A DNA stretch of 64,000 nt, taken from Kibdelosporangium philippinense (GTDB lineage Bacteria > Actinomycetota > Actinomycetes > Mycobacteriales > Pseudonocardiaceae). The position numbers and the translations under genes are program-made. The notes under the pieces were generated by a model. It was given only the letters and a program-made list of their open reading frames with translations, had not been told where the DNA came from and did no database searches. This document shows positions 8,455-17,451 of this stretch, in pieces. The stretch covers positions 434,001 through 498,000 of the forward strand of contig NZ_JAJVCN010000001.1 of assembly GCF_021390435.2 (NCBI RefSeq), in the 5' to 3' direction. Position 1 is the stretch's first letter; each line of letters starts with the position of its first letter.

Positions 8455-9219
8455 CTACCGGCCGAGTGAACTGTGCGCCTGGTGAAGCCTGGCGACGAGA
8501 TCACCAGCATTTGCAGGTGCTACAAGCATCTCAGCCTCGCGGCCAACCGTAGTTGCCGCTGTGACGTACCGGCCGACGGCCGTGTCCACGTAGCAGATCG
8601 GATCGTTGATGACGTAGTGGCGCCCTACACCGTCGCGAATGGCAACGTACAACTCACCCGCACCGGTCCGTCCCATCCCAGCTATGTGGTGGAAGCGGCG
8701 CACTTCCAACGGCACCGGACGCACCGCCACGCCACCATGCGCCCGTTGCCCAGGAGCGAACGCGAGAAGGTCCGACTGCCGGACGGTGAAGGGCTGACCC
8801 TGCCCGGCTGGGATGTCCGGCAACTGTGCCACCAACATTCGCGCCAGGTTCTCCAAACGAGTCGAGCGCACCGTCACCCAGCCATCCAGGCAGACCGCCA
8901 CGACGGCCTGACGGCCAATCGCGCCAGCCAGCACTCCAGCTGTACTGTCGCCGGAAGTAACCCATCCGAAGTACTCGATGGTGGGGCGGCACAACACCGC
9001 TAACCCCGCAGCCACATCGACATCCAGCCGCCCGCGCCGATCTAGCCATCCCAGGCGGGAGCATTCCTCGCGTAGCTGGCTGTCCACGGCCGTGTTCTCA
9101 GTCTGCGGACGCCATCCGGCGACTGGTGCCAGTACCTTGGACAACTCGCCGAGACCCTCGGTACGCACCAGCCACATAAGCATGTCCAGCGCGATCCGCT
9201 TTGGCCGTGGCCACAGCAC
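8455..9219 (-). CDS. EspG-family ESX secretion-associated chaperone
   Basis: A 254-residue protein of the EspG family, cytosolic chaperones that bind the tip of PE/PPE heterodimers and deliver them to the ESX machine. The beta-strand-rich N-terminus, the central LCRPTIEYFGWVTSGD segment and C-terminal pattern fit the family length (250-290). It follows a PPE-type gene (gap of 45 bp) in the same direction, matching the usual PPE-EspG pairing. No ESX core gene is nearby, so the partner apparatus is elsewhere. Confidence 0.75.
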   Translation of the reverse strand: MLWPRPKRIALDMLMWLVRTEGLGELSKVLAPVAGWRPQTENTAVDSQLREECSRLGWLDRRGRLDVDVAAGLAVLCRPTIEYFGWVTSGDSTAGVLAGAIGRQAVVAVCLDGWVTVRSTRLENLARMLVAQLPDIPAGQGQPFTVRQSDLLAFAPGQRAHGGVAVRPVPLEVRRFHHIAGMGRTGAGELYVAIRDGVGRHYVINDPICYVDTAVGRYVTAATTVGREAEMLVAPANAGDLVARLHQAHSSLGR

Positions 9220-9264
9220 CCGATCAACCCTTCTCGTGTACGGAATGTGGCCCCAGAATTCGAT

Positions 9265-10593
9265 TTATGGCTGTCCACCGATCACAGGTGGCGCAGTGAC
9301 TTCGTCCGTGCCGAATACGCTGTCGGGATCAGGCTCCTGCAGGAACGACGCGCGCTGATGCTCCTCATCCTCGCCGCCACTTCCTTTGCCCGCTCCGGCA
9401 CCCACCGGCATCCCACCGGGACCGCCGCCGCGCCCGGCCACGCCGCCACCTCGTGTGGCGGCATTCTGTCCGGCCACTGGCTCCGCGACTGGACTAGCAC
9501 CGGGCCGCCCACCAGCGCCACCAGGACCCTGGCCCGCGCCGGAACCTGGGCCACCACTCACACCTGGACCGCGGCCGCCCGCGCCACCGCTCCCGCCAGC
9601 TTCGCCACCGGCCCCACCCAGCGGGAAACTCACCCCAGGCAGGCCACCACCGAACCCGGTTGCTTGACCACCCTGAGGTAGACCACCGCCTCCAGGGATG
9701 CCCGGACCGATCGGCAGGCCACCACCGAACCCGGTTGCTTGACCACCCTGAGGTAGACCACCGCCTCCAGGGATGCCCGGACCGATCGGCAGGCCACCAC
9801 CTTGCGTTGGCGGTGGCACGTACCCGCCTGGATTCGTGCCATGTTGGGGCGGAGTGACGCCTTGACCACCGCCGCCACCTGCATCATTGCCGCCACCGAG
9901 ACCACCAGGTCCCCCTGGGGCGGACGAACCGCCGCCACCCGAGCCAGACTGAACGCTTCCACCTCCACGTCCAGGAAGACGGGGCGGGACAACCGGGCCG
10001 GAACCTGGACCAGGTCCCTGGCCACCGCCCCCGCTTCCGCCGCCTTCCCCAGGACCGGGTGGCGGCGTAGGGCTGGCAACGCGGATCTCTGCCTGGTCGC
10101 TCACGATCTGCCCATAGGACTGCGGCATGCTCATGTTGTAGACCGACGCGTTCTCGTAGCCGCGCATCACATCCACGTTGTGCTGAGCCGCTGCCTTGTG
10201 CGCGTCGAGCTGCTGGCTGTAGGTCACCAGCGCGCCTGGGACCATGAACGCAGCCAACGGATCGACTTTCTCCGGAGCGGGCGGGACCGGAATCACGGCG
10301 TTCTTCGCGTCACCGAACGAGCCTGCTTGCCGCGTGGCGAGATCCTGCGCGGTGTGCATCGCGGGCGCCGCCAAGCCATGCTCGACCGCCAACGGCCCAG
10401 CGCCGCGCTGCGCAGCCCCGGCAGCGTCGCCTTTCCACACAGCATCCATTCGGGCAACGATCTTCTTAATCCGGTCGCCACGCTCGTGGTAAGCCTTGAC
10501 CACCTCGTTCATCGTGGCCGCCCCGTCGGCCAAACCCTGAGCGCCGGTCGCGCTGGTGAAGTTGTCGTAGATCGCCTGCCCACCCATGAACAT
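9265..10593 (-). CDS. PPE-like ESX substrate with glycine/proline-rich tail
   Basis: A 442-residue protein. Residues 1-165 form a PPE-like helical domain (MGGQAIYDNFTSATGAQGLADGAATM, then DRIKKIVARMDAVWKGDAAGAA, with the W-x-G turn in VWKGDA). From about 173 to 425 the chain is very rich in Gly, Pro and Gln and includes two perfect 25-residue repeats. The acidic C-terminus ends in EVTAPPVIGGQP. The first ATG has GGGAGG eight bases upstream. Expected to be exported through ESX with help from the downstream EspG. The low-complexity tail may be surface-exposed or span the cell wall; no enzymatic domain is seen. Confidence 0.75.
   Translation of the reverse strand: MFMGGQAIYDNFTSATGAQGLADGAATMNEVVKAYHERGDRIKKIVARMDAVWKGDAAGAAQRGAGPLAVEHGLAAPAMHTAQDLATRQAGSFGDAKNAVIPVPPAPEKVDPLAAFMVPGALVTYSQQLDAHKAAAQHNVDVMRGYENASVYNMSMPQSYGQIVSDQAEIRVASPTPPPGPGEGGGSGGGGQGPGPGSGPVVPPRLPGRGGGSVQSGSGGGGSSAPGGPGGLGGGNDAGGGGGQGVTPPQHGTNPGGYVPPPTQGGGLPIGPGIPGGGGLPQGGQATGFGGGLPIGPGIPGGGGLPQGGQATGFGGGLPGVSFPLGGAGGEAGGSGGAGGRGPGVSGGPGSGAGQGPGGAGGRPGASPVAEPVAGQNAATRGGGVAGRGGGPGGMPVGAGAGKGSGGEDEEHQRASFLQEPDPDSVFGTDEVTAPPVIGGQP
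9641..9801 (-). repeat. Two perfect 75-bp tandem repeats inside the PPE gene
   Basis: Positions 9641-9715 and 9716-9790 are identical 75-bp units, followed by the first 11 bases of a third. Each encodes 25 residues (GLPIGPGIPGGGG then LPQGGQATGFGG). As the unit is a multiple of three, copy-number change would lengthen or shorten the tail without a frameshift. Confidence 0.95.
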
Positions 10594-10595
10594 GG

Positions 10596-11225
10596 TCAGC
10601 CTCCCGATCTGATCGTCTGAATCACCATGGAAGCAACCTGCTTCGCCCGATCACACGACGTCAAACCAGCACGACCTTCATCCCATGAGACCCGGAATGT
10701 CAGTGTGTCGGAAATGCCTACAGTGATGTTGCATGATCCCTTAGCGCGAAAATCGCTCGGATCGTTGAAGACGGCCGGATATCCTTCGACATTGGTCGGC
10801 TCGAAATATCCCTTGAACCTATCGCGACCACGGTAGGTGTCTGACAAACCATTCTTGTTGCCTGACAGAAAACCGAACCCGATTCCAGTTCCCGTGTCGA
10901 CATTGCTCCATGTACATCCGGGGCCTGATGACCTTGCCAGAGGGCTATCGGTGTCCGGCTTCCCAGAAGCAGGGACATTAAGTGGTTGCAGTTGGGTGAC
11001 TGTGAGCACGGCGCATGGTTTAGTGAGGAATGGAGTTCCATCCAGCGGGCTGGTCACCCTTGGCGCGCCGTAGTCGTTAGTCGAACTGGGTGTTGTCTCC
11101 GACGACGTCTGACCTGTCGCATCCGCAGTCGCGCTGGGGGTACCAGGCTGGGTGTTCGTGCAGCCTGAAGCCACTGCCGTCACTACGCCGACGCCAACCA
11201 TCGTCTTGAAGAGAACGTTCCGCAT
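10596..11225 (-). CDS. DUF3558-family lipoprotein
   Basis: A 209-residue secreted lipoprotein. The N-terminus MRNVLFKTMVGVGVVTAVASGC is a lipoprotein signal with the acylated cysteine at residue 22, followed by a Ser/Thr-rich linker. The mature domain matches DUF3558: PCAVLTVTQLQPLNV, the GPGCTWSN motif and the cysteine pair in C-N-I...SCDRAKQVA. DUF3558 proteins are frequent beside ESX and PPE genes in Pseudonocardiaceae. The function is unknown. It is the second gene of the run 11682-8455. Confidence 0.85.
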   Translation of the reverse strand: MRNVLFKTMVGVGVVTAVASGCTNTQPGTPSATADATGQTSSETTPSSTNDYGAPRVTSPLDGTPFLTKPCAVLTVTQLQPLNVPASGKPDTDSPLARSSGPGCTWSNVDTGTGIGFGFLSGNKNGLSDTYRGRDRFKGYFEPTNVEGYPAVFNDPSDFRAKGSCNITVGISDTLTFRVSWDEGRAGLTSCDRAKQVASMVIQTIRSGG

Positions 11226-11229
11226 CCGC

Positions 11230-11682
11230 TCAGCCCTGATTCTTCATTTTCGCGGTGTTCACGTCCTCGGTGTGTGAGTACGCCTTGCGTGCAGCCTCCA
11301 ACTTGTCAATCTCAGCGTTGGCCGCATGCCACATCCGTTGGTTGTGGTCGAGGGCGAGTTGCCACGAGTTGATCGTTGCCTGTGCTTGTAGCTGGCTCAT
11401 GATGTCCCGCGCCGGTGGCTCGACCAACCCGATCGCTTGCCGGATCTTGTTACCGTCACTGAAGATTCCGTCAAGTTCGAACTTCAGGTCGGCGATGATG
11501 CCGTCCAGCTCGGCGAGGCTTGTGAACTCATAGTGACCGCCAGCGCCGCCACCGCCTGATTGGTGTTGGTATTCGCCGCCGAACGTACCCACGATGATCT
11601 GGCCGACTTGTGCCACCGCGATCTCTGCGTCCACCTGTTCGGCAGCCGAGCCTGGCTGCTCTCGTTCAAACCCCTCCGCCAT
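11230..11682 (-). CDS. WXG100-like ESX substrate
   Basis: A 150-residue protein with a polar, glycine-rich N-terminal third and a long helical C-terminal part (FTSLAELDGIIADLKFELDGI to DKLEAARKAY). The C-terminus contains YSHTE, a fit to the YxxxD/E ESX export signal. It starts the operon with the DUF3558 lipoprotein (4 bp gap), PPE and EspG. Family assignment rests on helix pattern, export motif and neighbours. Confidence 0.6.
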   Translation of the reverse strand: MAEGFEREQPGSAAEQVDAEIAVAQVGQIIVGTFGGEYQHQSGGGGAGGHYEFTSLAELDGIIADLKFELDGIFSDGNKIRQAIGLVEPPARDIMSQLQAQATINSWQLALDHNQRMWHAANAEIDKLEAARKAYSHTEDVNTAKMKNQG

Positions 11683-11833
11683 AGCGTCTACTCCCCTCGA
11701 CGGCTACTGTCGCGCAGCGTACCAACCGTTACCGGGCCACTACGACCAGTTCGTCAGACGCGCGAGGCGTCGGAGCCGTTCCTTCAGTGGATGCCATCAC
11801 TCGAACGGGCTACTGCTTCGCCAGCGCTGCGCC

Positions 11834-12046
11834 TCAGCCGTCGCTGCCTTGCTTGCTCTGAGTGTGTTGACGTTCTGTCCACAGCTTGCGGACCGCAGGT
11901 TGGAAGATGGCCATGAGTAGGTCGCGCTGCCGGGGAGTGAATGGTGGTGCCCCAGCTGCCACCGCTCTGGCTGCTTCCAGCTCGGCATCCGTTAGGACGG
12001 TGCGCGGGTCGGTAACCGGCAAGATCTCGGATTCCATGTCCGGCAT
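11834..12046 (-). CDS. Small hypothetical protein
   Basis: A 70-residue reading (MPDMESEILPVTDPRTVLTD, then AELEAARAVAAGAPPFTPRQ). The open frame extends much further upstream, but that extension is of shadow-like composition (arginine, proline, serine). The C-terminal half resembles short proteins I know from actinobacterial plasmids and integrative elements (acidic helix, then APPFTxxQRDLL). No clear ribosome site. Function unknown. Confidence 0.4.
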   Translation of the reverse strand: MPDMESEILPVTDPRTVLTDAELEAARAVAAGAPPFTPRQRDLLMAIFQPAVRKLWTERQHTQSKQGSDG

Positions 12047-12357
12047 CGTTTCTTGCGCTTTCGGCGGCGCACTACCCCTGCCAACCGATCGAGTGACCCC
12101 TGTTGCCGTGGGACGACGCATACCCGAACTGAACCCACATGGGCCGCAACCAGTCGTCCTGATCTTCGCCGGTTGGATGGGGCTGAAGAACCTCGAATCC
12201 TTCGAGATCATCTTCAAGCGCACGCTATATGGGGCACAACAGCGAGTCGCGCGTTGCTCCGATTGGGCACAGTCGTCGTGGATCGTCTCGCTGTCTTTCT
12301 CCGCTGGCCTACGTTCCAGAGGGACGCTTGTGCAGGGGATGGGAGTGGCGTGGCGTA
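12047..12357. other. Interval without a supported gene
   Basis: About 310 bases between the small minus-strand gene and the readable part of the endonuclease pseudogene. Several frames are open, but their composition is that of antisense shadows. The missing 5' end of the endonuclease gene most likely lies here in a broken frame (fragment RSDRGGRLEAI in the frame of an ATG at about 12339). Confidence 0.4.
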
Positions 12358-13906
12358 GCGATCGGGGCGGTCGTCTGGAGGCGATTGGAAGCGACAGCAG
12401 CAGCGGACTGCGGCGTGGGAGGCTGCGGAGCGCAAGCGTGCGGCAAAGGAGAGGGAACGGCAGGCGCAGCAAAATTATTTCGCCGAGCAACAGGAGCGGG
12501 CGGCGAGCCTAACGCGCGAAGCGGCCGAGCGGGTGGCTGAGCTGACCGGGATTCTTCATGCTGCGCTGGACGTCAAGGTCGTGTCGTTGGATCTGACTGC
12601 AGGCAAGGTCACACCGGATGAGCCGGTGCTCGATCTTGGTACGAATGCGATTCCGTTGCGTGCTCCCGTGTGGGCGGACTTCGAGCCGCGGGAACCAGGC
12701 GCGATCGGTCGGATGTTCGGGCGGCACAAGCGGATAGATGAACTGACGGCACTTCGCCGCGAGGAATTCGAGGCGGCTGTCCTGCAGCACCAGGAGGTCG
12801 AGCACGCACGCCGGCAGTGGGTGGCCAATGCTCAGGCTCGCCATGCCGAGCAGGTTGCTGCGGCCGAGCGTGACGCGGCGGAGCACAACGCGGCGATCGA
12901 CCTGCGGCGGGAGCGGGTCTTAGCCGGTGACAGGCTTGCGACCAGCGGTTACTTCCAGCAGGTGCTCGACTCGGTCCGGCTCCCGGACGGCTTTTCGACT
13001 GCTCGCCAGGCTGGTTATGTCCCTGAGTCGACGATGCTGGTGGTCGAATGGGATTTTTTCTAGTTCGAGGTTGTGCCCAAGGACAAGGAGTTCCAGTACG
13101 TCAAGACCCGTGACGTGGTCGAGCTGGCTCGCGCCCGGCCCATCACCGAGCTGCGCCAGGTCTATCAGGAGCTCACCTCCCAGGTCGCGCTTATGGTGTT
13201 GCACACGGTGTTCCGGTCGGATCCCGCTGATCTCGTGCACACTGTCGTGGTGAATGGTGTGGTCGACACCATCAATCCTGCTACCGGTCAGCCGGAACGC
13301 ACCCACAAGATCACGCTGCGTGCGACCCGGGAACACTTCGAGCGGGTGAACCTACGCCAGGTTAAGCCGATCGCCTGTGTGCGGGAACACTTCGCCGCGC
13401 TGATCAGTGGGCACCCTGACGAACTCCAAGCCGTCACACCCATCATCGACTTCGGCATGGCCGACCCGCGCATCGTGGACTCGATCGACGTGATTAGCGA
13501 TCTGGACCGGCGGCCCAACCTGATCGACTTGACTGCCGAGGAGTTCGAGCACTTCGTGCAGAACCTGTTCACGCGTATGCGTTTCGAGACGCACAAGCTC
13601 AAGGCCAGTGGTGATGGCGGTGTTGATGTGATCGCCTACGACCACGATCCGGTCCGCGGCGCAAAGTACGTGATTCAGGCAAAGAAGTACACCCACAAGG
13701 TGCAACCCAGCGCGGTACGCGAACTGCACGGCATTGTCCAGCATGAGGGCGCCAACAAGGGAATCCTGGTCACCACCCACGGCTTCACCTCGGGGTGCCA
13801 TGAATGGGCCAACGGCAAGCCGCTCCAGCTGTACGACGGCACACACCTGCTGGCCCTGTGCCGCCAATTCGGCATCGAAGCGCGAATCGTTCTGCCACCC
13901 AAGTAG
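12358..13906 (+). pseudogene. Mrr-type restriction endonuclease with an in-frame stop
   Basis: Codons from about 12358 encode a charged coiled-coil (KRAAKERERQAQQNYFAEQQ...), then a middle domain (VADFEPREPGAIGRM-like, to VVEWDFF), a TAG stop at 13061-13063, and, in the same frame, FEVVPKDKEFQYVKTRDVVE and a C-terminal Mrr_cat nuclease. The catalytic signature is visible: FEHFVQNLFTRM, then GDGGVDVIAYD and YVIQAKKY (D...QxK). Such coiled-coil/Mrr proteins are common in actinobacteria and cut modified or foreign DNA. The stop follows a run of six T, and the 5' start is also lost by a frame change near 12357, so at least two lesions are present. The 3' ORF from 13073 could in principle give a nuclease-only fragment. 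Confidence 0.7.
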
Positions 13907-13982
13907 AAGGACGGGGTAGCCAGGCAGTTGGCGCCTCGCCTTTCACACCCCGTCCGCACCGCTCACGGCTGGTATGGAGGGT

Positions 13983-14350
13983 TCAGTGTTCCCAGCGGCT
14001 CAGCGCGTCGCGGACGTCTTCGTTATGTCCCTTGATCGCTTTGCCCAGTTCCTCCAGGCCGCGCGTAACCGGCAAGGGTTGCTCCGTGGTCAGCCATACT
14101 GCCCGCGTGGTCGGGCCAAAGCCTCGTCGTGAGCGTCGATCTGGGCGGCGAATTGCTGCTGACGGCGAGCCAGCAGTTCCTGATGGTCGCCGATCGCGCG
14201 CAGCTGGTGATACACCGCGAGCGACGCTTGTACCTGTGCCCGAGCCAGCAGTTGCGACGCGTTCTCGGTTTCTCGGTCGGCTGTTCTGGCCAGCTTCTCG
14301 GCGGTCTTGGCCTTGCCGTCGGCGGTTTCCCGATGTTCCCACCATGTCAT
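13983..14350 (-). pseudogene. Small coiled-coil protein, frameshifted
   Basis: Starting at the ATG at 14350 the frame reads MTWWEHRETADGKAKTAEKL and continues as a long charged helix to about QIDAHDEALARP, then leaves this frame near 14110. The continuation TRAVWLTTEQPLPVTRGLEE...DALSRWEH is in another frame and stops at 13983. Joined, this makes a helical protein of about 120 residues. Function unknown. It lies downstream of the CHC2 zinc-finger gene in the same direction and may have been part of the same element. Confidence 0.45.
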
Positions 14351-14475
14351 TTCGTCCGGATCAGGTGGAGCGGGATGTGGGATCGGCCACGGCGCCAGGC
14401 TAGGGCACGCCGCCGACGTCGTGCCGTTGGGAATCCGATCTGGTTGGCCTCGGTGTTGCCGCCACGGCAGAAGAC

Positions 14476-14706
14476 CTATGTCACGGGGTCGCGGTTCTCG
14501 ATTTTGGCGATGAACGCGCGGATGTCGCCGCCCTCGCCGCAGCCGAAACAGTAGAAGGTGTCGAAGGCGGGCCGTACACGAAACGCGGTGGAGCCGCAGA
14601 ACGGGCACACACCGCGCAGATCATGGCCGCTCAGGGGACGTAGCGCGGTGTGGCGGCTGATGACGTTAGTGATGGTGTCGGGGTCTGGTGACTGCGGATT
14701 GGGCAC
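14476..14706 (-). CDS. Stand-alone CHC2-type (DnaG-like) zinc-finger protein
   Basis: A 76-residue protein with CPFCGSTAFRVRPAFDTFYC-FGC: a C-x2-C...C-x2-C zinc ribbon like the N-terminal zinc-binding domain of DnaG-type primases, preceded by a helix (ITNVISRHTAL) and followed by GEGGDIRAFIAKIEN as in primases. No TOPRIM domain follows, so it is either a truncated primase or one of the short zinc-finger proteins carried by plasmids and integrative elements. It fits the decayed mobile-element context at 13.9-16.9 kb. Confidence 0.65.
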   Translation of the reverse strand: MPNPQSPDPDTITNVISRHTALRPLSGHDLRGVCPFCGSTAFRVRPAFDTFYCFGCGEGGDIRAFIAKIENRDPVT

Positions 14707-14763
14707 CGCCGCGCGCTAACGCCCGGCACCGACGGTCGCCGTGGTGTGGCGGTTTCGGCGCGT

Positions 14764-15607
14764 TCAGGTTAGTGCGGATTCGGGGATGTGCAGTAGCAGG
14801 CGCTCATTGCCACCGATGTCGACAGGCTCGTCCACAATGGTGTCCGCGTAGCTGGGGCGTCCTTGTTTGAGTTCACGCCAGGGTTGATCGAGCAACCGGC
14901 CGAGCGACCACTCGCGCTCCTCATCGTTGTCGAGCACCAGAACCCGGTCGGGCCGGTTGTTCTCGCCGGCGAGTGTGCGCCACCGGACACCGTTGTCCGG
15001 TCCGCAGCGAGCCACGTCCTTCCAGAACCGTCTCCACGCCGTCGGTCGCGTGGCCAGCTTCCGGCCGAACAGGCTGGCCCAGACCGGCACCCTGCCGACC
15101 ATGTGAGAGCCGTTCAGGGCGAACAGCCGCGCCCTCCTCCTGCTCGGCATATTCCAGGCGGACGGTAGCGCCGCAGCTAGAGATCGCGCGGACATCACGT
15201 AGAGCCAGTCAAAAAACATGCCGGCCCGACACGTCGTCGCCACCATTCCGGAGGTGCCGTAGCTGCGCCTGTAGGAGCAGTCGGGGCTGTTCCCGACAAC
15301 GACGTCAGTGGCCGGTCCAGTGTGGGGTCGGGAACACGTAGTAGACCGGCAACGGCGGCCCGAACGGTGGGGTGAGGTACCGGGTCAGCGGGTGGGTGTC
15401 GATCTCCAGCACGTGATCGGCGCCGTCCGCCTCGGTCGTTTTCAGCTCCAGTGCAAGCGTCTTGCCCGGTCCGGACGCGGCCAGCCGAGGCAGTTCAGCC
15501 AGGACATCCTCACCAGATGCGGGCCACCACAACGCTGCGTTGGGAAACCGGTTCGACAGATAGATGCTTGTCCAGTGCTCCAGCGTCTTCTCCGGGATGG
15601 AACGCAT
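14764..15607 (-). pseudogene. Hypothetical protein split by a frameshift
   Basis: The ATG at 15607 (GGGGG upstream) begins MRSIPEKTLEHWTSIYLSNR, continues to VYYVFPTPHWTGH and stops at 15305. A different frame, open from before that stop, continues as DVVVGNSPDCSYRRS, MFFDWLYVMSARSL and ends ERLLLHIPESALT at 14764. The first part ends in the middle of what looks like a domain, so a one-base indel near 15307 in a protein of about 280 residues is the simplest reading; two overlapping genes is the alternative. The motif LELKTTE in the first half resembles a nuclease-like core (ExK), but this is weak. Family not recognised beyond similarity to actinobacterial hypotheticals. Confidence 0.45.
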
Positions 15608-15640
15608 ACGACCCCCAGTCACGGTTCGAACGACCGGCCG

Positions 15641-16862
15641 GTGCTGGTCGACATCGGTCACGCCCCGGCCGACCCCGCCGCAGCCGCAGGCGGTGCCACA
15701 GCTGAAGCCGCGCCACCGGCACCAGCACCTGTGACTCGGCCGAATACTGACCAGCCAGTCACGCCGCACCCACAACGGCGGCCAGCACCGCAACCGGAGC
15801 CAGCGCCGGTGTCGGTGGCGGTCACCGACGTGCAGCGTCGCCAATGGCAGGAGCTGCGGCAGCGGTCCATCGCAGCACGCCGTGCGGGTGACCAGGACGC
15901 CTCCCGGGCCGTTGCGGCGGAGCGGCAGGCGCTGGCCCGGCAGCTCGGCCCGGAGCGGGTCGAGGTGCTGCGGCAAGAGACGCGGGCGGCGTTGCGGCGA
16001 CAGGTCCGGGGACACCAACCAGCGTCTAGAGCGGCAGCGGCTGGTGGCGCAGTGGCAGGCCCGGTCCACGCCAGGTTCGCCGACAGCGACCTCGCCCGTG
16101 CCATCTGCCACGCGCAACAGCGGCAGGCCGACCACCAGGCCGCGGCCGACCGCGCCCGCCAGCAGTTGGCCCAGCGGGAACCGGCGGTGACTGCCGGGCG
16201 CGGTCCGCGTGTGGCGTGGCTGTACGCCGAGCTGCACCGGCTGCGTGTCAACGCCGAGTTGCAGGGCACGATCGAGGCGCTCGAACGCCGCTGGCAGGAC
16301 AGCATGACCCAGATCGGCGAGGCGGCCGAGCAGGCGGCGGACAAGCAGTCCGAGGCCGAGCGGACCCGGTGGTGGCAGCCCGGCCGCCGCGAGCGGTTGC
16401 AGGCCGAGGCCACCGCCCACCAAGCCCGTGTCGAACGAGCCCAGACCGAGGCAGCCGACCTGGCCCGGCACGCCGCCGACCTTCAGCAGCAGCTCGGCGG
16501 CCCTCAGGTGTGGCGGCAGGCCCGTCTGCAGGCCGAACGCGCGGAGGCCAGCTACGCGCGGGACCGCGAGCGCGCCCACGAAGACGACCAGCACGATCTC
16601 ACGCTGCTGCGTGACCGGGCGGCCAGTCACGAAACCGCCGCGTTCGACGCGGGCACCCGAGGGGACGAGTTGCTGGCCGAGCAGACCTGCGGACCAGCAT
16701 GCCTGACGGCCAATGCAGCCTCGAACACCAGCTCCGTGCCCCGCCGCCCAACAGCAGCTCGAACAGGCCGCCCTCGAACGGGCTGTCCCTGCAGAAGTCG
16801 ACTACCTCCAGCGCTCCATCCGCCCCGATATCGACCGGGGCGGCCCCAGTCTCGGCCTCTGA
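15641..16862 (+). pseudogene. Alanine/arginine/glutamine-rich coiled-coil protein, possible relaxase tail, frameshifted
   Basis: From a GTG at about 15641 the frame encodes a proline/alanine-rich linker (VTPHPQRRPAPQPEP) and then about 300 residues of charged coiled coil (RRQWQELRQRSIAARRAGDQ, WQDSMTQIGEAAEQAADKQ, RVERAQTEAADLARHAADL). Near 16680 the sense frame shifts; the end AAQQQLEQAALERAVPAEV...DRGGPSLGL is in another frame and stops at 16862. The composition resembles the C-terminal regions of actinobacterial mobilisation relaxases, but no catalytic relaxase domain is present in the window, so this is a guess. It overlaps nothing on the plus strand and diverges from the split gene at 15607. 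Confidence 0.4.
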
Positions 16863-16926
16863 TCAAGCAGCGAAGGCGATATGGGATTGGTCTCCATCGC
16901 TCTCGCGGTGGTTCACCCGCTCGGTA

Positions 16927-17451
16927 TTAGGTGCCCTCAGCCAGGTTGAGAAACCGTCTAGGTTCCCCCATCAACGTAGAGGCTCCACGGATGTCCATGA
17001 GGCGTTCCGCCACGGTGCGTTGCGCGAGATCATCGGGCAGGGCCGCCGAGAACTTGAGGCCGGCTACTGCCCCTCGGTCGACACGCGGTGGGATCAGTTC
17101 ACACCGGCAGAGCCTCGATGAGATTTCACTAAAGTCGAGGTCTGGAAGCAGCCGCACGAACTGGTCGTTGCTTCGCTGCCGGGGATCTGCGATGCCCGGA
17201 AGAGACGTTTGCATGGTGCGGTTAGCTGCCGTACCGGCCCACGTCCACCAGCGAAAGGTGCCAGCAGTGTCTCTCGTGATCAGAGTTGCGTCTGTGGACG
17301 CGTACGGCCGAAGGCGCTCTCGTATGTCAGCGAGCGTGGCCTTGGCGCGCTTGGTCAGAGTCACGTCGCGTGGCATGGTGCCCAGCAAGATCGACCGGAC
17401 GCCTCTGGTGATGTCGAACGAAAGCCCGCCGCCGCGGCTGCTCCACTTAGC
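16927..17451 (-). pseudogene. brxHI: BrxHI (Lhr-like helicase) C-terminal remnant of the BREX type 2 locus
   Basis: The open frame runs from the edge of the IS1380 element (17451) to the TAA at 16927, about 174 codons. It contains LSFDITRGVRSILLG, VTLTKRAKATLADIRERL, WWTWAGTAANRTM and VAGLKFSAALPDDLAQRTVAERL, the pattern of the extreme C-terminal domain of Lhr-like DEAD/DEAH helicases. BrxHI is such a helicase and is normally the last gene of type 2 BREX operons. The helicase motifs are all missing. Position and strand match the expected operon end after pglY, pglZ and brxD. An orphan TTG start at 17388 could give a 153-residue peptide of no predicted activity. Confidence 0.75.

Noticed and set aside
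9641..9801. CRISPR or non-coding satellite
   Set aside because: The units are in frame inside a PPE coding region and encode the same 25 residues.
15305..16630. Long minus-strand frame (441 codons)
   Set aside because: Only its last ~100 codons (from 15607) look like protein; the rest is antisense to the coiled-coil gene with leucine/arginine/proline-rich shadow composition.
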